Positions 1 to 6,823 of a DNA stretch of 7,076 nt are shown piece after piece. Source of the stretch: Loktanella sp. (GTDB lineage: Bacteria; Pseudomonadota; Alphaproteobacteria; Rhodobacterales; Rhodobacteraceae). Under the pieces are notes generated by a model. It saw only the letters and a list, made by a program, of their open reading frames with translations, did no database searches and had not been told where the DNA came from. The stretch lies in assembly GCA_003551805.1 (NCBI GenBank), contig PUNR01000188.1, positions 1 through 7,076 on the forward strand, written 5' to 3'. Numbering within the stretch: the stretch's first letter is position 1; the number at the start of each line of letters is the position of its first letter. The position numbers and the translations under genes are program-made.

Positions 1-1377
1 GCCGCGAGCCGTGCAGAGGCTGACCGCAATCTGTCGCAGGGCCGGCTGGAAAGCCTGGGCCTTGCCCTGCGCCGGATCGAGGAAGAGGCGATGGCGGCCC
101 GCAAAGCCTTAACCGATGCGGAAAAGGCGTCGGCTGATCTAGGTGATCTGGCAGCAGCGCGCGCATCAGTCGAAGATGTGAAAATGACGGTCGAGGCAGC
201 GCGCATTACGATGATGTCACGCCGGTCTGCGGCTGAGGAACTGCGCCGCGAAGGTGACGCCCGCCTGCGCCGGTCGCAAGAGATCACCAAGGAAATCTCT
301 GGTTGGAAGCACCGACTGGAAACCGCGACCAAGCGCAGCGTTGAACTGGCAGAACGTAAAGCAGCGTCAGAAGCAGAACTGGCCGAGGCTTCGGCCGCAC
401 CGGAAGAGATTGCTGCAAAACGCGCCGAACTGGCCGATGCAATCGAGACTGCTGAAGTCCGTCGTCGTGCCGCAGCCGACCGTCTGGCTGAAGCCGAGGT
501 GGTTTTGCGCGACGCAGGTCATGCCGAACGTGACGCCGAAAGGCTGGCGTCAGAGGCCCGCGAGGCACGCGCCCGCGCCGAGGCCCGCGCTGATGCCGCA
601 CGCGAAACCATCGCCTATGCGGCTGAAAGGATCATGGAAGCGCAGGAGGTGACGCCGGCGCAATTGCTGGCGACGCTGGATATTGCTGTCGAAGATATGC
701 CGCCCGTTGCCACGGTCGAGGCCGAGGTGAACGCGCTGAAGCGCCAGCGTGATGCGCTGGGCGCAGTCAACTTGCGTGCCGAGGAAGACGCGAAAGGCGT
801 GCAGGTCGAACATGACGCGCTGGTGTCCGAAAAAGCTGATCTGCTCGCGGCGATTGCGGCTTTGCGCACGGGTATTGCAGGGTTGAACAAGGAAGGCCGC
901 GAACGGCTTTTGACCGCGTTCGAGCAGGTCAACGAAAGTTTCGGGCTGCTGTTTACCCATCTGTTCGGCGGGGGCGAGGCCAAGTTGGTGCTGGTCGAAT
1001 CCGATGATCCGCTGGAGGCGGGGCTGGAAATCATGTGCCAGCCACCCGGCAAAAAGCTAAGCACATTGTCGCTGTTGTCGGGCGGAGAACAGACGCTGAC
1101 GGCGCTGGCGCTGATCTTTGCGGTATTTCTGGCCAACCCTGCCCCGATCTGCGTGCTTGACGAGGTGGATGCCCCACTGGACGATGCCAACGTCACAAGG
1201 TTTTGCGACCTGCTGGACGAGATGTGCCGCCGCACCGATACGCGGTTTCTGATCATCACCCACCACGCCGTCACGATGAGCCGGATGGATCGTCTGTTCG
1301 GTGTGACGATGGGCGAACAGGGCGTGTCACAGCTGGTGTCGGTCGATCTGAAACGTGCGGCGGCGATGGTCGCCTGA
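1..1377 (+). CDS. smc: Chromosome segregation ATPase SMC, C-terminal part (5' end outside window)
   Basis: SMC is the ATPase of the bacterial condensin complex (SMC-ScpA-ScpB), which compacts and segregates chromosomes. The reading frame is open from base 1, so the gene enters from the left and the first in-frame ATG at 91 is internal. The visible 458 residues are about the last 40% of a typical protein of roughly 1150. First comes a long heptad-like stretch rich in Ala, Glu and Arg (about bases 1-630), which is the C-terminal coiled-coil arm. The C-terminal head lobe follows: the ABC signature LSGGE at 1075-1089, Walker B ICVLDEVDAP at 1147-1176 with its D-loop, and the switch region IITHHAV at about 1252-1272. 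The Walker A lobe and hinge lie upstream. The frame is unbroken and the end VSQLVSVDL is typical of the family. Its TGA directly abuts the stop of the convergent puuD. It is a housekeeping gene with no evident functional link to the catabolic genes beside it. Confidence 0.96.
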   Translation, partial: AASRAEADRNLSQGRLESLGLALRRIEEEAMAARKALTDAEKASADLGDLAAARASVEDVKMTVEAARITMMSRRSAAEELRREGDARLRRSQEITKEISGWKHRLETATKRSVELAERKAASEAELAEASAAPEEIAAKRAELADAIETAEVRRRAAADRLAEAEVVLRDAGHAERDAERLASEAREARARAEARADAARETIAYAAERIMEAQEVTPAQLLATLDIAVEDMPPVATVEAEVNALKRQRDALGAVNLRAEEDAKGVQVEHDALVSEKADLLAAIAALRTGIAGLNKEGRERLLTAFEQVNESFGLLFTHLFGGGEAKLVLVESDDPLEAGLEIMCQPPGKKLSTLSLLSGGEQTLTALALIFAVFLANPAPICVLDEVDAPLDDANVTRFCDLLDEMCRRTDTRFLIITHHAVTMSRMDRLFGVTMGEQGVSQLVSVDLKRAAAMVA

Positions 1378-2601
1378 TCAGCGTGTCGCTGCTTGGTACC
1401 AGGCAACCAGCGCGGCCCGATCCTCTGGTGGCAGATGGGTGATATTAGCGGGTGGCATTGCGTGGCTGACGCCGGATTGCAGATAGATAGCACGGGCGTG
1501 ATGGGCGATATCGGCCTCGGTTTCCAGAAACACACCTTTGGGCGCCCATTGCATGTTGCCCCAGACAGGTTCGCGGGCATGGCACATCGAACAGCGCCCG
1601 ACGACGATATCATGGGCGGCATCAAAACCTGCGGCACTGGCGAACCGCTGTTCGGATGCGGTTAGGGCGCGGACCTCGGCCTCTTCATAGGTGTCGTGGC
1701 CGGGGAAGGTGGACAGCCAAGCGATAGCTAGAAAAATGATCACCGTGACGGCCCATGTCCATGTCGGCTTGCCTTTGCGGGCGTGCATGGAGTTGAAGTA
1801 ATGCCGGATCGTGACCCCCATCAGGAACACCAAGGCGGCGATGATCCACGCATATTGCGTGCCAAAGGCCAGTGGATAATGGTTTGACAGCATCAGAAAG
1901 ATGACTGGCAGCGTCAGGTAGTTATTGTGGGTGGATCGCAGTTTCGCGATCTTGCCATATTTCGGGTCCGGTTTGCGCCCTTCCTTAAGGTCGGCCACGA
2001 CGATCCGCTGGTTCGGCATGATGATCGCAAAGACATTGGCTGTCATGATCGTCGCGGTGAAGGCACCAAGATGCAGCAAGGCCGCGCGTCCGGTGAAAAC
2101 CTGATTATACCCCCAGGACATCACGACCAGCAGTGCAAACAACAACAGCATCAGCGCGGTCGGCTTTTCACCCAGGGGTGATTTGCAAAGCTGGTCATAG
2201 ATCACCCAGCCAATGCCTAGCGAGGCTGCGGAAATCAGGATTCCCTGCCAGATCGCCAGATCAGCCTTGGCCGGGTCGATCAAGTAAAGCTCTGCCCCGA
2301 CCCAATAAACGACCGCAAGCAGGGCTGCACCTGACAACCACGTTGCATAGCTTTCCCATTTGAACCACGTCAGATGGTCGGGCATGGCATCGGGGGCGAC
2401 CAGATATTTCTGGATGTGATAGAACCCGCCACCGTGAACCTGCCATTCTTCGCCATCGGCGGGCCCGGGGATGTTGCGGTTCAGAGACAGATCCAGCGCG
2501 ATAAAATAGAACGACGACCCGATCCATGCGATGGCGGTGATGACATGCAGCCAGCGCACCGCGAACGACAGCCATTCCCACAAGATCGCTACATCATACA
2601 T
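1378..2601 (-). CDS. puuD: Membrane-bound cytochrome c urate oxidase PuuD
   Basis: The protein has 407 residues and matches the PuuD family (urate oxidase N-terminal membrane domain plus cytochrome c), which converts urate to 5-hydroxyisourate and passes electrons to the respiratory chain instead of making H2O2. About eight hydrophobic segments are visible, near residues 12-33, 88-107, 118-137, 147-166, 174-197, 227-241, 250-268 and 281-298. The family-like opening RWLHVITAIAWIGSSFYF starts near residue 16, and HNNYLTLPVIFLMLSNHYP near 225. The C-terminal tail, expected in the periplasm, carries one haem c site, CSMCH at 337-341, with a probable distal Met ligand at M382 in HAMPPAN. I chose the ATG at 2601 because residues MYDVAILWEW lead straight into the first membrane helix and an AGAGGGA ribosome site (2609-2615) lies 7 nt upstream. 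An in-frame extension to 2811 is possible but does not look like protein. It is divergent from puuE-uraD, which acts later in the same pathway. Confidence 0.93.
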   Translation of the reverse strand: MYDVAILWEWLSFAVRWLHVITAIAWIGSSFYFIALDLSLNRNIPGPADGEEWQVHGGGFYHIQKYLVAPDAMPDHLTWFKWESYATWLSGAALLAVVYWVGAELYLIDPAKADLAIWQGILISAASLGIGWVIYDQLCKSPLGEKPTALMLLLFALLVVMSWGYNQVFTGRAALLHLGAFTATIMTANVFAIIMPNQRIVVADLKEGRKPDPKYGKIAKLRSTHNNYLTLPVIFLMLSNHYPLAFGTQYAWIIAALVFLMGVTIRHYFNSMHARKGKPTWTWAVTVIIFLAIAWLSTFPGHDTYEEAEVRALTASEQRFASAAGFDAAHDIVVGRCSMCHAREPVWGNMQWAPKGVFLETEADIAHHARAIYLQSGVSHAMPPANITHLPPEDRAALVAWYQAATR

Positions 2602-2656
2602 TGACCGTTCCCTCTTACTGCTGGCACCCGATCTTGTCGCTATGTGCGCTTGGGCG

Positions 2657-2682
2657 CCAGCGGAAAAGTGACCTTTCGCTGG
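2657..2682. repeat. Inverted repeat, candidate operator
   Basis: The arms CCAGCGGAA (2657-2665) and TTTCGCTGG (2674-2682) are reverse complements at 8 of 9 positions, the exception being a G-T pair at 2663/2676. They flank an 8-nt centre, AAGTGACC. The repeat sits near the middle of the divergent region, about 56 nt from the puuD start and 73 nt from the puuE start. Its size and position suit a dimeric repressor or activator controlling both directions. There is no T-run beside it, which argues against an intrinsic terminator. No regulator gene is present in the window, so the binding protein is unknown. Confidence 0.5.
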
Positions 2683-2743
2683 TTCCGATTGTCCGCTTGC
2701 AAAACTGCCCGCTGATCCGGCACAAAGCCTGTGTAAATCCCGC

Positions 2744-2748
2744 AGGAG
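2744..2748 (+). promoter_or_regulatory. Ribosome binding site that fixes the GTG start of puuE-uraD
   Basis: AGGAG lies 7 nt before the GTG codon at 2756. This supports GTG as the true start rather than the in-frame ATG at 2777, which has no comparable purine-rich site at the right distance. The choice also keeps the residues YPRDM at the N-terminus, which are typical of PuuE proteins. Confidence 0.75.
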
Positions 2749-2755
2749 TCCAAAA

Positions 2756-4156
2756 GTGCAACGATACCCACGCGACATGACAGGATACGGTGCCCACCCC
2801 CCTGCCGCCAACTGGCCCGGGGCTGCGCGTATCGCCGTGCAGATCGTGCTGAACTACGAGGAAGGCGGCGAAAACAACATCCTGCACGGTGATCCCGCGT
2901 CAGAGGCGTTCTTGTCCGAAATCGTCGGTGCCGCGGCATGGCCCGGCCAGCGGCACTGGAACATGGAAAGCATCTATGAATACGGCGCGCGTGCCGGTTT
3001 CTGGCGCTTGCACCGGATGCTGGCGGGCTTGCCTGTGACGGTTTACGGCGTTGCCACTGCCCTTGCCCGCGCCCCCGAACAGGTCGCCGCGATGCAGGCC
3101 GCAGGATGGGAAATAGCCAGCCACGGTTTGAAATGGATCGAATATAAAGACACGCCCGAAGATGTCGAACGTGCCGATATGGCAGAGGCGATCCGCCTGC
3201 ACACCGAGGTCACAGGCAGCCCGCCGCGCGGCTGGTATACAGGGCGTTGTTCGGTCAACACGGTGCGCCTTGCCGCCGAGACGGGGCAATTCGCCTATGT
3301 CGCCGACAGTTACGCCGATGATCTGCCATATTGGGTGGAATTTGGCCGACATGACCAACTGATCGTGCCCTATACGCTGGATGCCAATGACATGCGTTTC
3401 GCGACACCGCAGGGGTTCAACGCGGGCGCGCAGTTTCTGGATTACCTCAAGGCCAGCTTTGACACGCTTTACCGTGAAGGTGGGCGGATGATGTCGATCG
3501 GCCTGCATTGCCGTCTGATCGGCAGGCCCGGACGGGCAGAGGCATTGCGGCAATTCATTGACTACGCGCAAAACCACGAGGGAGTCTGGTTCGCCACCCG
3601 TGAACAGATCGCCGACCACTGGGCGGCACAGCATCCGCATCAGCGGTTCGATCGTCCCTCACAGATTGACTGCGACAGCTTTGTCGCGACTTATGGTGGC
3701 GTTTTCGAACATTCGCCATGGATCGCCAAAGGTGCGCACAGGCTGGAACTGGGGCCGGCGCATGATACTGCCATTGGCCTGCACAATGCGCTGTGCCGCG
3801 TTTTCCGGTCAGCGGGGGATGACGCGCGATTGGATGTTCTGAACGCCCACCCCGATCTGGCTGGCAAGCTGGCGGCAGCCAAGCGCCTGACGGCAGACAG
3901 CACTGCTGAACAAGCCAGCGCAGGTCTGGATGCGCTGACAGATGCCGAACGCACAGCATTCGAGGCGCAAAATGCCGCCTACACGGCAAAATTCGGCTTT
4001 CCCTTCATCATCGCCGTGCGCGACCATGACAAGGCGTCGATCTTGGCCGCCTTTGCGACTAGGCTGCAAAATGATCGCGCGACAGAATTGGCCGCGGCTT
4101 GTGATCAGGTCGAACGGATCGCGCTGCACCGGCTGCGGGGGATGCTGCCACGATGA
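2756..4156 (+). CDS. puuE: Bifunctional allantoinase (PuuE) / OHCU decarboxylase (UraD) fusion
   Basis: This 466-residue protein joins two enzymes for consecutive steps of urate breakdown. Residues 1 to about 295 are PuuE, an allantoinase derived from polysaccharide deacetylases, which hydrolyses S-allantoin to allantoate. Recognisable stretches are YPRDMTGYG (4-12), VLNYEEGGEN (31-40), MESIYEYGARAG (70-81), the SHG motif (122-124), GWYTGR (159-164), DDLPYW (188-193), YTLDANDMRF (206-215) and IGLHCRLIGRPGR (248-260). Residues from about 301 to 466 are UraD, which decarboxylates 2-oxo-4-hydroxy-4-carboxy-5-ureidoimidazoline to S-allantoin. It shows EHSPWIA (318-324), AHPDLAGKLA (364-373) with the expected catalytic His365, a Glu at 385 in STAEQASAGL, and FGFPFIIAVR (413-422). 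Domain order is the reverse of reaction order. The start is GTG with a good ribosome site. The stop overlaps the allA start (ATGA), indicating one operon. 5-Hydroxyisourate hydrolase, needed between PuuD and UraD, is not in the window. Confidence 0.94.
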   Translation: MQRYPRDMTGYGAHPPAANWPGAARIAVQIVLNYEEGGENNILHGDPASEAFLSEIVGAAAWPGQRHWNMESIYEYGARAGFWRLHRMLAGLPVTVYGVATALARAPEQVAAMQAAGWEIASHGLKWIEYKDTPEDVERADMAEAIRLHTEVTGSPPRGWYTGRCSVNTVRLAAETGQFAYVADSYADDLPYWVEFGRHDQLIVPYTLDANDMRFATPQGFNAGAQFLDYLKASFDTLYREGGRMMSIGLHCRLIGRPGRAEALRQFIDYAQNHEGVWFATREQIADHWAAQHPHQRFDRPSQIDCDSFVATYGGVFEHSPWIAKGAHRLELGPAHDTAIGLHNALCRVFRSAGDDARLDVLNAHPDLAGKLAAAKRLTADSTAEQASAGLDALTDAERTAFEAQNAAYTAKFGFPFIIAVRDHDKASILAAFATRLQNDRATELAAACDQVERIALHRLRGMLPR

Positions 4157-4626
4157 AGGAAATACACGCCCAACCGCTGACCGCCGCGGCCTTTGCCCCG
4201 TTCGGTGATGTGCTTAACTGTGACGGCGCGCCCGACAGGATGATTAACGCCGGATTGTGTGGCCGGTTTCACGACCGTGCGCGCGTGCATGTCACAGGTG
4301 GCCGTGTAGGCATCAGCATGTTCCGGTCCAGACTGCGGCAACTGCCCTATCAGCTTGATATGATCGAACGGCATCCTTTGGGAAGCCAGGCCTTCATCCC
4401 GCTGAGCATGGACAGTTTTCTGGTCGTGGTCGCGCGGAATGATCTGGTGCCACAGGCGTTTCTGACAGCGCCGGGGGAAGGTGTCAATTTCCACCGTGGC
4501 ACGTGGCACGGCGTGCTGACACCGCTTTCAGGGCCCGGCTTGTTTGCGGTGATCGACCGGATCGGTGAGGGGCCCAATCTGGAAGAACATTATTTTCCCA
4601 CGCCATACCGGATTGTTGCAGCCTAA
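4153..4626 (+). CDS. allA: Ureidoglycolate lyase
   Basis: At 157 residues this is the usual size of AllA-type ureidoglycolate lyases, cytosolic cupin-fold enzymes that split (S)-ureidoglycolate into glyoxylate and urea. Family stretches visible are LTAAAFAPFGDVL (9-21), the central IERHPLGSQAFIPL (71-84), FLVVVA (89-94), GEGVNFHRGTWHGVLTPL (108-125) and FAVIDRIGEGPNLEEHYF (131-148). The start ATG overlaps the puuE-uraD stop as ATGA, so the two are almost certainly co-transcribed and perhaps translationally coupled. A G-rich ribosome site (about 4137-4142) lies inside the end of the upstream gene. The TAA stop at 4624-4626 overlaps the stop of the convergent bhcD. The substrate would come from allantoicase, which is not in the window. 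The glyoxylate produced is the substrate of the neighbouring bhc pathway. Confidence 0.93.
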   Translation: MKEIHAQPLTAAAFAPFGDVLNCDGAPDRMINAGLCGRFHDRARVHVTGGRVGISMFRSRLRQLPYQLDMIERHPLGSQAFIPLSMDSFLVVVARNDLVPQAFLTAPGEGVNFHRGTWHGVLTPLSGPGLFAVIDRIGEGPNLEEHYFPTPYRIVAA

Positions 4627-5588
4627 AAATCGACCTTGGTCGCGACGCCGCGGGCAAGCGCCAGATCGACCACCGATGATGCGACAGCAAGGTCCTGCAA
4701 TCCGACGCCGGTGCCGTCAAAAATTGTGATCTCGCTATCGCTGGTGCGGCCCGGGTGTTTGCCGTTAATCACCGCGCCTAACTGATGAATATCGGCTTGC
4801 TTGATGATCCCTGCTGCAATGGCATGCTGCGCCTCACCGATGCTGATCGACTGGGCGATCTCGTCCGTGAACACAGTTGCATGGCCAAAGATTGCGGCAT
4901 CTATTTCCTGCTTGCCCTTGGTGTCCGTCCCCATACAGGCGATATGCGTGCCGGGGCGGATATGGTTATCGAGCACCAAAGGGACATGCGCCGAAACAAT
5001 GGTGATGATCACATCCGCCATGGCGCCCAGTTCTGGCAGGCTGACCGCCTGAAACGGTATCTTCAGTTCGCCTGCCACATCTGCCAGCCGTGCCAGTTTT
5101 GCGGGGTCACGGTTCCACGCCACGATCCGTTCGAACGCGCGCTGCGCCAAAGCGGCGCGCAGCTGAAACACCGACTGATGCCCTGCGCCCACGATTCCCA
5201 GCACCTTTGCATCCTTGCGCGCCAGATAGTTGATCGACACCGCCGACGCCGCCGCCGTGCGCAAGGCCGTCAACAGATTGCCCCCGACAATTGCGCGACA
5301 TTGCCCGGTATCAGCGTCAAACAAAAACACGCTGGATTGGTGATTCGTCAGGCCTTTGGCCGCATTGCCCGGCCAATACCCCCCCGATTTCAAACCCAGC
5401 GCCAACCCGTCGCGGTCAAAGCCCGACTTGAACCCGTAAAGCGCATCGGCATGGCCAATCGCCTCGCGGATCACGGGGAAATTTACGGCCCGCCCCGCTG
5501 CCATGGCTCCAAAAACCGCCTCCACCGCTTTGTAAGCATCCGCAGGGCCCAATAGCCCCGCAATTTCACGCTCTGGCACAATAATCAT
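4623..5588 (-). CDS. bhcD: Iminosuccinate reductase BhcD (ornithine cyclodeaminase / mu-crystallin family)
   Basis: This 321-residue protein is a clear member of the ornithine cyclodeaminase/mu-crystallin family of NAD(P)-dependent imine reductases. Visible features are LALGLKSGGYWPGN (62-75) with the conserved Lys67, TALRTAAASA (107-116), a Rossmann dinucleotide loop GIVGAGHQS (131-139), and EITIFDGTGVGLQDLA (286-301) with the family Asp291. On sequence class alone it could be called ornithine cyclodeaminase or another ketimine reductase. Its place after bhcB and bhcC makes iminosuccinate reductase, which gives L-aspartate in the last step of the beta-hydroxyaspartate cycle, much the best call. 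The start ATG at 5588 has a G-rich stretch just upstream rather than a textbook ribosome site. It lies 54 nt after bhcC, a gap occupied by a terminator-like hairpin, so it may be expressed less than the genes before it. Its TAG overlaps the end of allA. Confidence 0.87.
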   Translation of the reverse strand: MIIVPEREIAGLLGPADAYKAVEAVFGAMAAGRAVNFPVIREAIGHADALYGFKSGFDRDGLALGLKSGGYWPGNAAKGLTNHQSSVFLFDADTGQCRAIVGGNLLTALRTAAASAVSINYLARKDAKVLGIVGAGHQSVFQLRAALAQRAFERIVAWNRDPAKLARLADVAGELKIPFQAVSLPELGAMADVIITIVSAHVPLVLDNHIRPGTHIACMGTDTKGKQEIDAAIFGHATVFTDEIAQSISIGEAQHAIAAGIIKQADIHQLGAVINGKHPGRTSDSEITIFDGTGVGLQDLAVASSVVDLALARGVATKVDF

Positions 5589-5611
5589 GGCGCCCCCCGC
5601 TTCTTATTTCC

Positions 5612-5632
5612 AAAAATACTCCCCGCCGGGAG
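5612..5632 (-). terminator. Intrinsic terminator-like hairpin between bhcC and bhcD
   Basis: Read on the minus strand, a 5-bp GC-rich stem CTCCC/GGGAG closes a GGCG tetraloop (5632-5619) and is followed at once by TATTTTT (5618-5612). This is the classic shape of a Rho-independent terminator, though the stem is short. It sits 24 nt upstream of the bhcD start codon, inside what should be one operon. It could cause partial termination and so lower bhcD output, or stabilise the 3' end of a bhcABC message. From memory, similar hairpin plus TATTTTTGGAAA strings are common between genes in Rhodobacteraceae, so it may be a dispersed family of terminators. Confidence 0.6.
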
Positions 5633-5642
5633 GCAGCCTACG

Positions 5643-6806
5643 TCAGTAGGCCTTCCCACGCGCGGAGACAGGCCAGACCACCTCGACCTTGCCGCTGCGC
5701 ACCCCGACATACCAGTCGTGGACGTTGCAGGTCGGGTCGCAATGGCCGGGCACCAGTTTCAGGCGGTCGTTGACCTTCAACACACCGTCCGGGTCTGCGA
5801 CAACGCCATGTTCATCGGAACATTTGACGTAAGTCACATCATCGCGGCCATAGATCAGCGGCAGGCCGCTATCGACCGACTGCACCTTCAGCCCTGCATC
5901 GACGATGGCCTTGTCCGCCTTGGCATGGCTCATCACCGAGGTCAGGATGAACAGCGCATTTTCCCATTCGCCTTTGTCGATCCGCTTGCCGTCCTTATCA
6001 AGGATGCGGCCGTAATCGGCATCCATGAACGCATAAGACCCGCATTGCAGTTCGTTGAACACACCAGACGCGCTTTCAAAGTAGTATGACCCCGTACCAC
6101 CACCGCCGACGATGTCGCTCTCGATACCTTCGGCCTTCAGCAGGTCCAGCGTTTCGCGCACCTGATCGATGGCGATCTGCGTCTTGGCCTGCCGTTCATC
6201 GTAGCTGTCCAGATGCTGCATCGCCCCCTGATAGGCCTGAATGCCTGCATATTTCAGCCCCGGTGCGGCGTTGATCGCCTTGGCGAGTTCCACCACCGGC
6301 GCGCCATATTGCACCCCGCAGCGGCCCGCACCCACGTCGATTTCGACCAGACATTCGATCTGCGTGCCGTGCTTGACTGCCGCCGCCGACAGATCGGCCA
6401 CATTGTCGATGTCATCGACGCAGCAGATCGCCCGCGCGCCGAGCTTGGGGATACGGGCCAGACGGTCGATCTTGGCGGGATGGCGGACCTGATTGCTGAC
6501 CAGCACGTCCTTGATGCCGCCACGGGCGAACACCTCGGCCTCTGACACTTTCTGGCAGCAGACGCCGACCGACCCGCCCAGTCTTTCCTGCAACAAGGCC
6601 ACATCGACGGATTTGTGCATCTTGCCATGCACGCGGTGGCGCATGCCGTGGGATTTGGCAAAATCGCCCATTTTCTTGATGTTGCGTTCCAGCGCGTCCA
6701 AATCCAGCACCAGACAGGGGGTCTGGATATCGGCCTCGTCCATGCCGGGCAGGGCGGGGATGTCGTAGCCGACCTCGAGGTTCTTCAGGTTGCTCATATC
6801 GTTCAT
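5643..6806 (-). CDS. bhcC: beta-hydroxyaspartate aldolase BhcC (D-threonine aldolase-like, PLP)
   Basis: BhcC condenses glycine and glyoxylate to (2R,3S)-beta-hydroxyaspartate, the carbon-carbon bond-forming step of the beta-hydroxyaspartate cycle. The 387-residue protein belongs to the fold-type III PLP family with D-threonine aldolase and D-serine dehydratase. Visible features are TPCLVLDLDALERNI (29-43), HRVHGKMHKS (57-66) with the probable Schiff-base Lys62, CCQKVSEAEVFA (83-94), IQAYQGAMQH (189-198), the phosphate-binding loop GGGGTGSYYFES (234-245), ELQCGSYAFMDADY (252-265), and PGHCDPTCNVHDWYVG (353-368) with likely metal ligands His355 and Asp357. As I recall the P. denitrificans protein, length and most of these blocks match closely. 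I chose ATG 6806 over the in-frame GTG at 6833 because it gives this length and has a GGGAGGA site just upstream; 6833 lies inside the end of bhcB. A generic D-threonine aldolase annotation is possible, but the context argues against it. Confidence 0.93.
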   Translation of the reverse strand: MNDMSNLKNLEVGYDIPALPGMDEADIQTPCLVLDLDALERNIKKMGDFAKSHGMRHRVHGKMHKSVDVALLQERLGGSVGVCCQKVSEAEVFARGGIKDVLVSNQVRHPAKIDRLARIPKLGARAICCVDDIDNVADLSAAAVKHGTQIECLVEIDVGAGRCGVQYGAPVVELAKAINAAPGLKYAGIQAYQGAMQHLDSYDERQAKTQIAIDQVRETLDLLKAEGIESDIVGGGGTGSYYFESASGVFNELQCGSYAFMDADYGRILDKDGKRIDKGEWENALFILTSVMSHAKADKAIVDAGLKVQSVDSGLPLIYGRDDVTYVKCSDEHGVVADPDGVLKVNDRLKLVPGHCDPTCNVHDWYVGVRSGKVEVVWPVSARGKAY

Positions 6807-6810
6807 AGTG

Positions 6811-6817
6811 TCCTCCC
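6811..6817 (-). promoter_or_regulatory. Ribosome binding site of bhcC
   Basis: On the minus strand GGGAGGA is followed after 4 nt by the ATG at 6806. It is the strongest Shine-Dalgarno match in the window. It lies in the 17-nt gap after the bhcB stop and decides the start against both GTG 6833 upstream and ATG 6797 downstream. Confidence 0.75.
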
Positions 6818-6823
6818 TACGCC

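Larger units (their letters stand above)
2602..2755. promoter_or_regulatory. Divergent intergenic region between puuD and puuE-uraD
   Basis: These 154 bp separate the start codons of two divergently transcribed urate-degradation units, so promoters for both directions should lie here. It is the only sizeable non-coding stretch in the window. It contains the ribosome sites of both genes at its edges and an inverted repeat in the middle (2657-2682). I could not find a convincing pair of -35 and -10 boxes: TTGCAA at 2697-2702 has no good partner at the usual distance, and the promoters may be activator-dependent. The regulatory role is inferred from gene layout. Confidence 0.6.

Noticed and set aside
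91..93. ATG at 91 as the start of a short SMC-like protein
   Set aside because: The frame is open upstream to base 1 and codes for coiled-coil sequence there, so the ATG is internal to a longer gene.
1362..1374. GGCGA/TCGCC hairpin at the end of smc as an intrinsic terminator
   Set aside because: The stem is only 5 bp with a 3-nt loop, it is within coding sequence, and no T-run follows.
615..1637. Long minus-strand open frame (340 codons) antisense to smc
   Set aside because: It is rich in Ser, Arg, Ala and Pro with no recognisable motif, lies opposite a well-conserved SMC head, and runs across the smc/puuD junction. This is the usual shadow of high-GC codon bias.
2602..2811. In-frame 70-residue N-terminal extension of puuD up to 2811
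   Set aside because: It would overlap the start of the divergent puuE-uraD, has no family resemblance, and the ATG at 2601 has its own ribosome site and leads directly into the first membrane helix.
4785..5555. Plus-strand open frame of 256 codons antisense to bhcD
   Set aside because: It contains Arg/His-rich runs and no family motifs, while the opposite strand encodes a complete reductase with all conserved segments.
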